Positions 23,044-31,258 of a stretch of 37,633 nucleotides of DNA are shown here, one piece after another. A program made the position numbers and the translations under genes. The DNA lies in NCBI GenBank assembly GCA_002387845.1, contig DGLB01000075.1, forward strand, positions 1 to 37,633. Reading direction: 5' to 3'. The stretch comes from Stenotrophomonas maltophilia (GTDB lineage Bacteria > Pseudomonadota > Gammaproteobacteria > Xanthomonadales > Xanthomonadaceae). The notes beneath the pieces are model-generated. The model did not search any database and had not been told where the DNA came from. It was given only the letters and a program-made list of their open reading frames with translations. Positions within the stretch are counted from its first letter, which is position 1. Each line of letters starts with the position of its first letter.

Positions 23044-24575
23044 ATCATGTGGTGATCCTGCCCATTCTGATTCCGCTGGTGGGCGCGGCGCTGTCGCTGT
23101 TTGTCGAACACCGGCGGTACGGGCCCAAGGTACAGCGCAGCGTGGCCTGGACCACGCTGGCGGCGCTGGCCGCCGCCGTCGCCCTGCTGTTCTCGCGCAC
23201 CGCCGACGGCAGCATCGCGGTGTATCTGCTGGGTGACTGGCCGGCACGGCTGGGCATCGCGCTGGTCGCCGACCGGCTGTCCAGCTGGATGCTGCTGACC
23301 ACTCTGCTGCTGGCCATTGCCTGCCTGCTGCATGCGTGCTCGGGCTGGGACCGGCGTGCGCCGCACTTCCACGCGCTGTTCCAGTTCCAGCTGGTCGGTT
23401 TGAACGGTGCCTTCCTCACCGGCGACATCTTCAACCTGTTCGTGTTCTTCGAGGTGATGCTGATCGCCTCGTACGGCCTGCTGCTCAGCGGCGGGCGCGG
23501 CCTGCGCATGCGCATCGGCCTGCACTATGTCGTGTTCAACGTCACCGCCTCGACCCTGTTCCTGATTGCGCTGGGCCTGCTGTACGCCTCGCTGGGTTCG
23601 CTGAACATGGCCGAGCTGTCGCAGCGCATTGCCGAGGTTCCGGCCAGCCACCTCACCCTGACCAAGGCCACGCTGGGACTGCTGCTGCTGGTGTTCTGCA
23701 GCAAGGCGGCGCTGATGCCGCTGTACCTGTGGCTGCCCGAAGCCTATGCGCGCGCGCCCGCGGCGGTGGCGGCGCTGTTTGCGATCATGACCAAGGTTGG
23801 CCTGTATGCGGTGCTGCGGGTCAGCTCGCTGTGGTTCGGAGCGGATGCCGGCCCGATGGCCGGCTACGGCAGCCAGTGGCTGCTGTGGGCCGGCGTGGCC
23901 ACGCTGATCCTGGGCGGGCTGGGCGTGCTGGCAGCCGCACGCCTGCGCGTGCTGATCTCCTATCTGGTGGTGGTGTCGGCGGCCACGCTGTTCATCGCGT
24001 TTGCCATCCGCACCCCGCAGGTGCTGTCTGCGGGCCTGTACTACCTGCCGCACAGCACCTTCGTCGCGGCCGCGCTGTTCCTGATCGCCGACCTGATCCG
24101 CCGTCGTCGCGGCGGGGCCAGTGATCGCAAGGAGGTGATTGCACCCATGCCCGGCAAGCAGACCCCGGCGGTGCTGTTCCTGATTGCGGCGGTGTCGGTG
24201 GCCGGCCTGCCGCCGCTGTCCGGCTTCCTGGCCAAGGCCGCGCTGCTGGCCGGGATGCCGGCGCAGTACACCGCCCTGGTATGGAGCGCGGTGCTGGTCA
24301 GCAGCCTGATGGTGATTGTCGGCATCACCCGCGGTGGCGTGCGCCTGTTCTGGCGCGTGCCGGTTGCGGAAGAAGGTGCCCCCGCCCCGCGCAAGGCCCC
24401 GACCCGCACGGTGGAGCTGTTCGCCGCTGGCCTGCTGCTGGTGTACGGCATCGGCATGGCGGTGTTCGCCCACCCGCTGATGGCTTACACCGACGCCATG
24501 GCCGCCCAGCTGCTGCAACCGCAGGACTACGTGGGCGAACTGCGCGCGACCACGCCGGAGATCCGCCGCCCATGA
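23040..24575 (+). CDS. mrpD: Mrp antiporter subunit D
   Basis: The 511-residue protein is the second NuoL/M/N-like antiporter subunit. It has about 14 membrane helices and the family core FNLFVFFEVMLIASYGLLLS (conserved Glu in helix 5), VFCSKAALMPLYLWLPEAYA (conserved Lys in helix 7) and SVAGLPPLSGFLAKAALLAG. Subunits A and D both carry ion-conducting elements in the complex. It overlaps mrpC and mrpE by 4 nt each. Confidence 0.95.
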   Translation: MNHVVILPILIPLVGAALSLFVEHRRYGPKVQRSVAWTTLAALAAAVALLFSRTADGSIAVYLLGDWPARLGIALVADRLSSWMLLTTLLLAIACLLHACSGWDRRAPHFHALFQFQLVGLNGAFLTGDIFNLFVFFEVMLIASYGLLLSGGRGLRMRIGLHYVVFNVTASTLFLIALGLLYASLGSLNMAELSQRIAEVPASHLTLTKATLGLLLLVFCSKAALMPLYLWLPEAYARAPAAVAALFAIMTKVGLYAVLRVSSLWFGADAGPMAGYGSQWLLWAGVATLILGGLGVLAAARLRVLISYLVVVSAATLFIAFAIRTPQVLSAGLYYLPHSTFVAAALFLIADLIRRRRGGASDRKEVIAPMPGKQTPAVLFLIAAVSVAGLPPLSGFLAKAALLAGMPAQYTALVWSAVLVSSLMVIVGITRGGVRLFWRVPVAEEGAPAPRKAPTRTVELFAAGLLLVYGIGMAVFAHPLMAYTDAMAAQLLQPQDYVGELRATTPEIRRP

Positions 24576-25078
24576 CCCGTCGTCGCCCGCTGTTCCGCCG
24601 CCTGATCCCATCGCCGATGCTGAGCTTCACCGTGCTCGCGTTCTGGGTGCTGATGTCCGACAGCTTCACCCTGGGCCAGATCCTGCTGGGGCTGGTGCTG
24701 GGCGTGGTGGTACCGCTGTTCGCCGCGCGCCTGGACCGCGAGTTCGCCCGCATCGGTTCGCTGCGCCCGATTCCCAAGCTGCTGTGCGTCACCCTGTGGG
24801 ACATCCTGGTGTCCAACATCCGCGTGGCAATCCAGGTGCTGGGGCCGGAGCGCCGCATCCACCCGGGCTTCATCTGGTTGCCGCTGGATATCGCCAACAT
24901 CCACGGTATTGCCGCGCTGACCAGCATGATCACGCTGACCCCGGGCACGGTGTCGGCAGCGTTGTCCGATGACCGCCGCTACCTGCTGGTGCATGTGCTG
25001 CACCTGGACGACCCGGACGAGCTGATCCGGCAGATCAAGACCCGCTACGAGGCCCCGCTGATGGAGATCTTCCCATGA
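24572..25078 (+). CDS. mrpE: Mrp antiporter subunit E
   Basis: The 168-residue product has two N-terminal membrane helices and a cytoplasmic domain with the MrpE segments LWDILVSNIRVAIQVLGP, HPGFIWLPLDI, TSMITLTPGTVSAALS and YLLVHVLHLDD. The ATG at 24572 overlaps the mrpD stop; an open frame starting earlier at 24281 is inside mrpD and rejected. Confidence 0.95.
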   Translation: MTRRRPLFRRLIPSPMLSFTVLAFWVLMSDSFTLGQILLGLVLGVVVPLFAARLDREFARIGSLRPIPKLLCVTLWDILVSNIRVAIQVLGPERRIHPGFIWLPLDIANIHGIAALTSMITLTPGTVSAALSDDRRYLLVHVLHLDDPDELIRQIKTRYEAPLMEIFP

Positions 25079-25359
25079 CCGGATATGTGTTCATCCAGAC
25101 CACGCTGGTGGTGTGCATGCACGTGGTCGGGCTGGCCATGCTGCTGGCCACCTGGCGCCTGCTGCGCGGGCCGACCGTGCCAGACCGCATCCTGGCGCTG
25201 GATACCCTGTCGGTGACGGCGATTGCCGAGCTGATGCTGTTCGGCATGTATCTCAATTCAGCGGTGTACTTCGAAGCAGCGCTGGTGATTGCGATGCTCG
25301 GCTTTGGCAGCACCGTGGTGCTGAGCAAGTTCGTGCTGCGCCGGGACATCGTCGAATGA
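25075..25359 (+). CDS. mrpF: Mrp antiporter subunit F
   Basis: The 94-residue protein has three membrane helices and the MrpF signature RLLRGPTVPDRILALDTLS, then ALVIAMLGFGSTVVLSKFVL. It overlaps mrpE and mrpG by 4 nt each. In other bacteria subunit F is required for assembly and cation/bile-salt tolerance. Confidence 0.95.
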   Translation: MTGYVFIQTTLVVCMHVVGLAMLLATWRLLRGPTVPDRILALDTLSVTAIAELMLFGMYLNSAVYFEAALVIAMLGFGSTVVLSKFVLRRDIVE

Positions 25360-25727
25360 TCACCTTCATCCAGATCCTGCTGTCGCTGCTGCTGCTGTTT
25401 GGCTGCTTCTTCATCCTGGTCGGCGCGCTGGGCCTGGTGAAGCTGTCCACGTTCTTCAAGCGCCTGCATGCGCCCACCAAGGCCAGCACGCTGGGGGTGG
25501 GCTGTGTGCTGGCCGGTTCGGTGGCGTATCACATCTTCCTGGGCGAAGATCCGCAGCCGCGTGAGCTGTTGATTACTGCCTTCCTGTTCATCACCGCGCC
25601 GATCAGCGCGCACATGATGGCCAAGGCGGCGTTGTCGTTGATGATGGAGAAGCGGCCGAGTCTGCCGGGTAATGACAAGGCCGAAGGCGAGCAGCTGCCG
25701 CCGCCGGAGCCGCGCGATACACCTTGA
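25356..25727 (+). CDS. mrpG: Mrp antiporter subunit G
   Basis: The 123-residue last gene of the operon has three membrane helices and the MrpG motif VGALGLVKLSTFFKRLHAPT, then LLITAFLFITAPISAHMMAKAA with a Pro-rich cytoplasmic tail. The ATG at 25356 overlaps the mrpF stop. A 7-bp hairpin (25754-25760 with 25764-25770, 3-nt loop) lies in the 55-nt gap to the convergent CaCA gene; it has no T-run. Confidence 0.95.
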   Translation: MITFIQILLSLLLLFGCFFILVGALGLVKLSTFFKRLHAPTKASTLGVGCVLAGSVAYHIFLGEDPQPRELLITAFLFITAPISAHMMAKAALSLMMEKRPSLPGNDKAEGEQLPPPEPRDTP

Positions 25728-25782
25728 TTCATCGCGCGATGCGATATGGCGTTGACACGCATGGCGTGTCCTTGGGAATGCA

Positions 25783-26736
25783 TCAGCCGGCAATCAACGC
25801 CAGCTCCAGCACCACCCAGCCCACGAACGCCACCAGCAGAATCGCGCCCTCGCGTCGGCTCAGGGTCAGGTCTCCGCGCAGCATCGGGTACAGCACCAGC
25901 ACGAAGGCGATGGCGGCCGGCAGCTCCAGTTTCACGAACGACTCAGGCAGCGCAATCGGGCGCAGCGCGGCCATGCCGCCCACCACCACCAGCAGGTTGA
26001 ACAGGCTGGAGCCAATCACGTGCCCCAGCACCATGTCGCCCTGCCCACGTCGCGCGGCCACGATCGCCGCCGCCACTTCCGGCAGCGCGGTGCCGATGGC
26101 CACCGGCAGCAGGCCCACCAGCAGCGGTGACCAGCCCAGTCCCGCGCCCAGCACCGGCGCGGCACCGATGATCCAGCGCGCGCCGTAGTACAGGGCCACA
26201 CCGGCAAACACCACCCGCAGCACGTTGAGGAACAGGCCGGTGCGGGTCATCGCGTAGCCGGCGATGGCCTCGCGCACGGGCTCGGCTTCACGCCGGGCCG
26301 CACGCAGCAGGAAGGCCAGTACCGCGACGAAACCGAGCAGCAGCAGGGCACCTTCCCAGCGCGCGATGACACCGTCGAGTCCGAACACGATCAGCGCCAG
26401 GCTGACCACCGCCAGCAGCACCAGCAGCGGCGAAAGTACCCGCGCCCGCACCAGCAGCGGTGCGGCCAGCGCCGCCAGACCCAGGGTCAGGCCGACATTG
26501 ACGATGTTGCTGCCCACGGCGTTGCCCAGTGCCAGCTCCTCGGCTCCCACCGCGAAGGCGCGCGCGTTGACCACCAGTTCCGGCAGCGAGGTGCCGAAGG
26601 CGACCAGCAGCAACCCCGCCACGAACGGTGACGCACCGAAGCGCTGCGCCAGCCCGGACGCAGCCTTGACGATGGAATCCCCGCCCAGTGCCAGCAGCAC
26701 CAGGCCCAGCACGAACCAGATGGCAGCAGCGAACAT
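25783..26736 (-). CDS. Calcium/sodium (CaCA family) antiporter
   Basis: The 317-residue product resembles YrbG-type sodium/calcium exchangers. It has ten or so membrane helices and the two alpha-repeats that form the ion site: VAFGTSLPELVVNARA with GNAVGSNIVNVGLTLG in the N half, and VAIGTALPEVAAAIVAARRG with GHVIGSSLFNLLVVVGG in the C half. The acidic Glu in each is present. The start at 26736 has GGGGAGG upstream; the longer frame to 26778 would read through a palindrome. It converges on mrpG. Confidence 0.92.
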   Translation of the reverse strand: MFAAAIWFVLGLVLLALGGDSIVKAASGLAQRFGASPFVAGLLLVAFGTSLPELVVNARAFAVGAEELALGNAVGSNIVNVGLTLGLAALAAPLLVRARVLSPLLVLLAVVSLALIVFGLDGVIARWEGALLLLGFVAVLAFLLRAARREAEPVREAIAGYAMTRTGLFLNVLRVVFAGVALYYGARWIIGAAPVLGAGLGWSPLLVGLLPVAIGTALPEVAAAIVAARRGQGDMVLGHVIGSSLFNLLVVVGGMAALRPIALPESFVKLELPAAIAFVLVLYPMLRGDLTLSRREGAILLVAFVGWVVLELALIAG

Positions 26737-26753
26737 TGGTGCCTCCCCATGAT

Positions 26754-26809
26754 GCCGGGCATGGCCCGGCGTTCCCATGTGCCCCGGATGGGCACCTCCC
26801 GGTGCCTAC
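26754..26809. repeat. Cluster of short palindromes, one GTAG-type
   Basis: In the 79-nt gap between two - strand genes three hairpins can form: GCCGGGC-ATG-GCCCGGC, GTGCCC-CGGA-TGGGCAC and GGCACC-TCCC-GGTGCC. The last ends in CTAC at 26806-26809, so on the - strand it is a GTAG-type element. The second and third share an arm and are mutually exclusive. Confidence 0.6.
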
Positions 26810-26815
26810 GCTACC

Positions 26816-27427
26816 TCAACTGCAGCCTTCCACGTAGTCCACCTGCGGTGGCTGGCCGACCCGCCACGCGGTGACGGTGCCATTGCCACCGATCTCGAAA
26901 TTGAGGATCGCTCCACCGTCGGCGGCCGGCCGCACCCGCAGGTTGTGCCCGTTCTGCTCGTACTTGTGCGGGGTCAGGTCAGCCCGTTCCGGATACAGCG
27001 CCTGCAGCTCGCCCAGGGTCATGCCGACCTTGCCGCCGCCCGGGGCGCTGATGCGGTCGTTGCGCACGTCGTAGCGGACCAGCTTGCGGCCGTCAATCAT
27101 GAAAATCACATCCTCCGCCTGCGCACCCTGCGGGCGCAGCGCGTGGCAGTAGTCATCCGGCACGTCGCCCTGCAGCGGCTCGTTCCACGCGGTTTTCAGC
27201 GCGTCCAGCGAAGCGCCCAGGGTTGCCGCGCCGTAGCCGTCCAGACGTGCCGGGCCGGTGCCCGACTCCGCCCCCGCTGCGGCGGTGGGCATCGGCGCGG
27301 GTGCGGCCGGTTCGCCTGCGGCCGCAGGTCGTGATTCGTCGGCGGGCACCACCGCCGGTGGCCGCCGGTCGCAGGCGGCCAGGGACAACACGATGCCGAT
27401 GGCCAGAACGCCTCCCAGCTGTTTCAT
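26816..27427 (-). CDS. Lipoprotein of unknown function
   Basis: I do not recognise this 203-residue protein beyond its signal: a lipobox at SLAACD (Cys19) and a Pro/Ala-rich linker (about 22-60), then a folded domain of about 140 residues. The domain contains two similar motifs, GASLDALKTAW and GMTLGELQALYP, which suggests an internal duplication, and a Cys pair (DYCHAL and the terminal EGC). The ATG at 27427 has GGAGGAG 8 nt upstream; a GTG at 27433 is too close to it. Confidence 0.75.
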   Translation of the reverse strand: MKQLGGVLAIGIVLSLAACDRRPPAVVPADESRPAAAGEPAAPAPMPTAAAGAESGTGPARLDGYGAATLGASLDALKTAWNEPLQGDVPDDYCHALRPQGAQAEDVIFMIDGRKLVRYDVRNDRISAPGGGKVGMTLGELQALYPERADLTPHKYEQNGHNLRVRPAADGGAILNFEIGGNGTVTAWRVGQPPQVDYVEGCS

Positions 27428-27562
27428 GAGCACATCTCCTCCGTTCAGTGCTGGCAGCGTAGCCCCTCAGGCGTGCAGCGGATGCATGCAAGCAGCGGGC
27501 TGTCATCACGCTTTCACCTCCCCCGTTCAGGCTCGGCGTGCACCGCATCGACATCTCTCCCC

Positions 27563-28069
27563 ATGCAACCGCGCAAGACCGATCTCGCCCGCGACGCTCT
27601 GCAGGCTCACCGTGCGCCGCTGGACATGCGCCAGCGGCGTCTGTTGATCATGTGTGACGGCCAGCGCGACATTGGCCAGTTGACCGCACTGATCGGCCCG
27701 GAGGCACCGGCAATGGTCATCCAGCTGATCCAGGCCGGGTATCTGGTGTCCACGCCGGAGCCCGCCGTCGCGTCTGCGCCTGCCGCCGTGCCAGCGACGG
27801 CTCCCGCTGCCGCGGAGCCGGCACCGGAGCGGCGCCGCTCACTGGTGGCCGCGCGCATCTACCTGCTGGGCATTCTCGAACTGCAGCGCAATCCGCAGGC
27901 GGCGGCGCTGTACCGCGACCTGCAACTGGCGCGTGCCGAAGGGGATGTGGTCGCCACCCTGCGCACGGCGCTGGACGCGTTGCCGGGCATGACGTCCGAT
28001 GGCTACTCGCAGCGCGTTCGGCAGCGTGTGCTGGAAGCGCTGCCGCTGGAGCACTGCGAGGCGATGTAG
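27563..28069 (+). CDS. Protein of unknown function, stop codon within SMAG
   Basis: This 168-residue soluble protein is unrecognised. An N-terminal helical part (about 5-58, RQRRLLIMCDGQRDIGQL, VIQLIQAGYLV) has the look of a winged helix. A 35-residue Ala/Pro linker leads to a C-terminal helical part (ARIYLLGILELQRNPQAAAL onwards). I chose the ATG at 27563; the upstream frame to 27473 has no homology-like features. Its TAG stop is part of the GTAG of the following palindrome. Confidence 0.65.
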   Translation: MQPRKTDLARDALQAHRAPLDMRQRRLLIMCDGQRDIGQLTALIGPEAPAMVIQLIQAGYLVSTPEPAVASAPAAVPATAPAAAEPAPERRRSLVAARIYLLGILELQRNPQAAALYRDLQLARAEGDVVATLRTALDALPGMTSDGYSQRVRQRVLEALPLEHCEAM

Positions 28070-28122
28070 CGCCGGGCTTGCCCGGCTGCTCTGGATCTTC
28101 GCGAACAGCAGCCGGGCAAGCC
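28066..28122 (+). repeat. Paired, oppositely oriented SMAG-like palindromes
   Basis: A typical element GTAGCGCCGGGCTTGCCCGG continues to 28089. A second, partly degraded copy follows in inverse orientation. Arms 28075-28090 and 28107-28122 are 16-bp exact reverse complements with a 16-nt spacer, so the pair can fold into one long stem. No T-run follows, but it lies directly at the 3' end of the gene before it. Confidence 0.8.
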
Positions 28123-28206
28123 GCGCCCCGGTCCAATGCAGTCAGTACGATGACGAACGCGTCGCAACGCGCCCGTAACCGGACGCGCCGATGCCACATC
28201 TCAACG

Positions 28207-29508
28207 TCACCCGCCGAAGTGCTTCTTCAACCCCTGCCAGCACTGCTGGTAACCCCGCTGGCGGTGCGCAGCCTCCATGGCCTGCGCGGTCGGTCGAATC
28301 ACTCCGCGCGTTTCGAACATGAAGGCCATGGTGTCCTTGATCACGTCCGGCTTGGACAGATCGGCCGCCGAGGCTTTCTCGAACGTGGCCGCGTCAGGCC
28401 CGTGCCCACTCATGCAATTGTGCAGTGACGCTCCGCCGGGCACGAAGCCTTCGGCCTTGGCGTCATAGGCACCGTGAATCAGGCCCATGAACTCGCTGGC
28501 GATGTTGCGGTGGAACCACGGCGGGCGGAACGTGTCCTGCGCCACCAGCCAGCGTGGCGGGAAGATCGCAAAGTCCATGTTGCTGGTGCCCGCCGTGTCG
28601 CTGGGCGAATGCAGCACCAGGAAGATCGACGGATCCGGGTGGTCGTGGCTGATCGAGCCAATTGTGTTGAAGCGACGCAGGTCGTAGCGGTACGGCGCGT
28701 AGTTTCCGTGCCAGGCCACCACGTCCAGCGGCGAATGATCGATGTCGGCCCGCCACAGCTGCCCTTGGAACTTGGCGATCAGCTCGAACGCCCCGTCCAC
28801 GTCTTCGAATGCGGCATGCGGGGTTTCAAAATCACGCGGGTTGGCCAGGCCATTGGAGCCGATCGGCCCCAGGTCCGGCAGCTTCAGCAGCGCACCGAAG
28901 TTCTCGCAGATGTAGCCGCGTGCCTGGCCGTCAGGCAGTTCCACCCGGAAGCGCACGCCGCGCGGCATCACCGCGATCTGCTGCGGTTCGATGTCGACCA
29001 CCCCGAACTCGCTGAGCAGGCGCAGGCGGCCCAGCTGCGGCACGATCAGCAGTTCGCCGTCGGCGTTGTAGAAGTAACGGCCCTGCATGTCCGCCGTGGC
29101 GGCATACAGGTGGATGCCCACGCCATGATGCGCATCCGGCGCACCATTGCCGCCCATCGTGTACAGCCCATCGACGAAGTCGGTCGGCGTGGTGGGCAGC
29201 GGCAGCGGGTCCCAGCGCAGCTGGTTGGGCGACACCACACCCTGCGCGAAGTCGCTGTGCAGGTGCGGCTGCGCATAGGGGGTGAACTCACCGTGGGTGA
29301 CCGCCGGACGGATCCGGTAGACCCAGCTGCGCCGGTTGCTGCCGCGCGGTGCGGTGAACGCGGTGCCCGACAACTGCTCGGCATACAGGCCCCGTGCCAC
29401 GCGTTGCGGTGAGTTGCGCCCGACCGGCAAGGTATCCGGCAGGGCTTCGCTCGCGAATTCGTTGCCGAAACCGGTTTGATAGCCGCGTGAAGCGATGGAC
29501 GGGGACAT
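28207..29508 (-). CDS. hmgA: Homogentisate 1,2-dioxygenase
   Basis: HmgA opens the ring of homogentisate to maleylacetoacetate in tyrosine/phenylalanine catabolism; its loss causes brown pyomelanin in many bacteria. The 433-residue product has the family features YQTGFGNEFASEALPDTLP, SWVYRIRPAVTHGEFTPY, WHGNYAPYRYDLRRFNTI, and the iron-site region FRPPWFHRNIASEFMGL with HNCMSGHGPD. The ATG at 29508 has GGAG 8 nt upstream. It starts 13 nt after hppD and is cotranscribed. Confidence 0.97.
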   Translation of the reverse strand: MSPSIASRGYQTGFGNEFASEALPDTLPVGRNSPQRVARGLYAEQLSGTAFTAPRGSNRRSWVYRIRPAVTHGEFTPYAQPHLHSDFAQGVVSPNQLRWDPLPLPTTPTDFVDGLYTMGGNGAPDAHHGVGIHLYAATADMQGRYFYNADGELLIVPQLGRLRLLSEFGVVDIEPQQIAVMPRGVRFRVELPDGQARGYICENFGALLKLPDLGPIGSNGLANPRDFETPHAAFEDVDGAFELIAKFQGQLWRADIDHSPLDVVAWHGNYAPYRYDLRRFNTIGSISHDHPDPSIFLVLHSPSDTAGTSNMDFAIFPPRWLVAQDTFRPPWFHRNIASEFMGLIHGAYDAKAEGFVPGGASLHNCMSGHGPDAATFEKASAADLSKPDVIKDTMAFMFETRGVIRPTAQAMEAAHRQRGYQQCWQGLKKHFGG

Positions 29509-29521
29509 GATCGGGCTCCGG

Positions 29522-30637
29522 TTACAGTACGCCGCGCTTGATCTGGTCGCGCTCGATGCTTTCAAACAGCGCGGTGAAGTTGCCTTCGCCGAAGCCTTCG
29601 TTGCCCTTGCGCTGGATGATCTCGAAGAAGATCGGGCCGATGCAGTTCTGTGTGAAGATCTGCAGCAGCTTGCGCTGTTTGGTTTCCGGGTCGGCGTCGA
29701 TCAGGATCTTGTTTTTCGCCAGCCGGGCCACGTCCTCGCCATGGTTGGGCACACGCTGGTCGATCACGTCGAAATAGGTGTCCGGCGTGTCCAGGAACTG
29801 CACCCCCTGCGCACGCATGGCTTCGACCGTGTCGTAGATGTTCTCGGTGAAGCAGGCAATGTGCTGGATGCCCTCGCCCTTGTAGGCATCGAGGTATTCG
29901 TTGATCTGGCTCTTCGGGTCCGACGATTCGTTCAGCGGGATGCGCACGATGCCGTCCGGCGCGGTCATCGCCTTGGACACCAGGCCGGTCTTCAGGCCCT
30001 TGATGTCGAAATAGCGGATCTCGCGGAAGTTGAACAGGCGCTCGTAGTAGTCCGACCACTGCTGCATGTTGCCGAAGTACAGGTTGTGGGTCAGGTGGTC
30101 GATGAAGGTCAGGCCGAAGCCGACCGGATGCTGGTCCACGCCTTCGATGGGGGCGTAGTCGGTGTCGAACATGCTGCCGTTGGCACCGTAACGGTCCACC
30201 AGGTACAGCATGCAGTCGCCGATGCCCTTGATGACCGGGGCCGGTACCGCCTTGGATTCGGGCTTGAAGTCGATGGCTTCGGCCCCGTTGCCCAGCGCCA
30301 TCTGGAACACCTGCTCACCCGGCTTCTGGAAACGGATGGCGAAACCACAGGCGCACGGGCCATGCTTGGCGGCGAAATCAGCAGCGAACGAATCCGGGTC
30401 TTCATTGACCAGGAAGTTCACGTCACCCTGGCGGTACACGGTGATGGCGCGCTGCTTGTGGCGCAGCACCGCGGTGAAGCCCATCTTGCGGAAATAGTCG
30501 TGCAGCTCGGCACCACGTCCTGCGGGCGCTGCGAATTCGACGAACTCGAAACCGTCGATTCCCATCGGGTTTTCGAAGGTGGTCACCTGCATGCCCGGGT
30601 TGGGGGCGTGAGTGGCGGTGCTCGGCTGGCTGCTCAT
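29522..30637 (-). CDS. hppD: 4-hydroxyphenylpyruvate dioxygenase
   Basis: HppD converts 4-hydroxyphenylpyruvate to homogentisate, the step before HmgA. The 371-residue Fe(II) enzyme has two vicinal-oxygen-chelate halves, with the C-terminal active-site elements FIDHLTHNLYFGNMQQW (first His ligand), EGIQHIACFTENIYDTVEAM (second His) and GPIFFEIIQRKGNEGFGEGN (Glu ligand). The N-terminus matches the family from GIDGFEFVEFAAP. It is the first gene of hppD-hmgA, divergent from a MarR regulator. Confidence 0.97.
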   Translation of the reverse strand: MSSQPSTATHAPNPGMQVTTFENPMGIDGFEFVEFAAPAGRGAELHDYFRKMGFTAVLRHKQRAITVYRQGDVNFLVNEDPDSFAADFAAKHGPCACGFAIRFQKPGEQVFQMALGNGAEAIDFKPESKAVPAPVIKGIGDCMLYLVDRYGANGSMFDTDYAPIEGVDQHPVGFGLTFIDHLTHNLYFGNMQQWSDYYERLFNFREIRYFDIKGLKTGLVSKAMTAPDGIVRIPLNESSDPKSQINEYLDAYKGEGIQHIACFTENIYDTVEAMRAQGVQFLDTPDTYFDVIDQRVPNHGEDVARLAKNKILIDADPETKQRKLLQIFTQNCIGPIFFEIIQRKGNEGFGEGNFTALFESIERDQIKRGVL

Positions 30638-30724
30638 GACGTGGCTCCAAAACTGGCCCCCTCTGAAAAAACCAGATGACGGGCGGAAGGCAGACCCGCG
30701 AGAATGCGGAGTCCGGAATGAAGG

Positions 30725-30753
30725 TTTATAGTTTCATATGAAACCACCATCAA
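30725..30753 (-). promoter_or_regulatory. hppD promoter with palindromic operator
   Basis: On the - strand a -35 box TTGATG (complement of 30748-30753) and a -10 box TATAAA (complement of 30725-30730) are exactly 17 nt apart. The spacer carries the perfect 14-bp palindrome GTTTCATATGAAAC (30731-30744). A -10-like TATAGT (30727-30732) faces the other way towards the MarR gene. A repressor on the palindrome would block hppD and probably its own gene. Confidence 0.65.
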
Positions 30754-30766
30754 GGTGCACTGCAGC

Positions 30767-31258
30767 ATGAATCCGCCCGATCCCGCCAGCCAGCGCATCC
30801 GCGCCTCGCACGCCCTGCTCGACCTGGAGCAGTTCCTGCCCTATCGGCTCAGCGTCCTGTCCAACCGGGTCAGCGGCAACATTGCCAAGCTGTACGGTGA
30901 CCGCTATGGCCTGGCGATCCCGGAATGGCGGGTGATCACCATCCTGGCCTTATACCCGGGCTCATCGGCCAGCGAGGTTTCCGACCGCACCGCAATGGAC
31001 AAGGTGGCGGTCAGCCGCGCCGTGGCCAGACTGCTGGAGCGGGGCTTCATCAAGCGTGAAACCCACGGCGATGACCGCCGCCGCTCGGTATTGGCGCTTT
31101 CGGCCGCCGGCTTCGAGGTCTACGAGACCATCGCCCCGCTGGTGATCGAGATCACCCGCAAGCTGATGTCGGTGCTCAGCGAAGAGGAAGAGCAACTGCT
31201 GGAGAAGCTGATCCTGCGCCTGGCCGGGGACGGCCTGCAGCGCATGGATGAGGGCTGA
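30767..31258 (+). CDS. MarR-family transcriptional regulator
   Basis: The 163-residue product is a MarR-type winged-helix dimer: dimerisation helices at the ends, and a DNA-binding core (about 60-105) with YPGSSASEVSDRTAMDKVAV, SRAVARLLERGFIKRETHGDD and RRRSVLALSAAG forming helix-turn-helix and wing. It is divergent from hppD-hmgA and is the likely regulator of tyrosine catabolism (HpdR-like). I place the start at the ATG at 30767, after a GTG at 30755. Its stop abuts that of the next, convergent gene with no gap. Confidence 0.9.
   Translation: MNPPDPASQRIRASHALLDLEQFLPYRLSVLSNRVSGNIAKLYGDRYGLAIPEWRVITILALYPGSSASEVSDRTAMDKVAVSRAVARLLERGFIKRETHGDDRRRSVLALSAAGFEVYETIAPLVIEITRKLMSVLSEEEEQLLEKLILRLAGDGLQRMDEG

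Noticed and set aside
25754..25770. Hairpin between mrpG and the CaCA gene as an intrinsic terminator
   Set aside because: The stem is perfect but neither strand has a following T-run, so it is mentioned only with mrpG.
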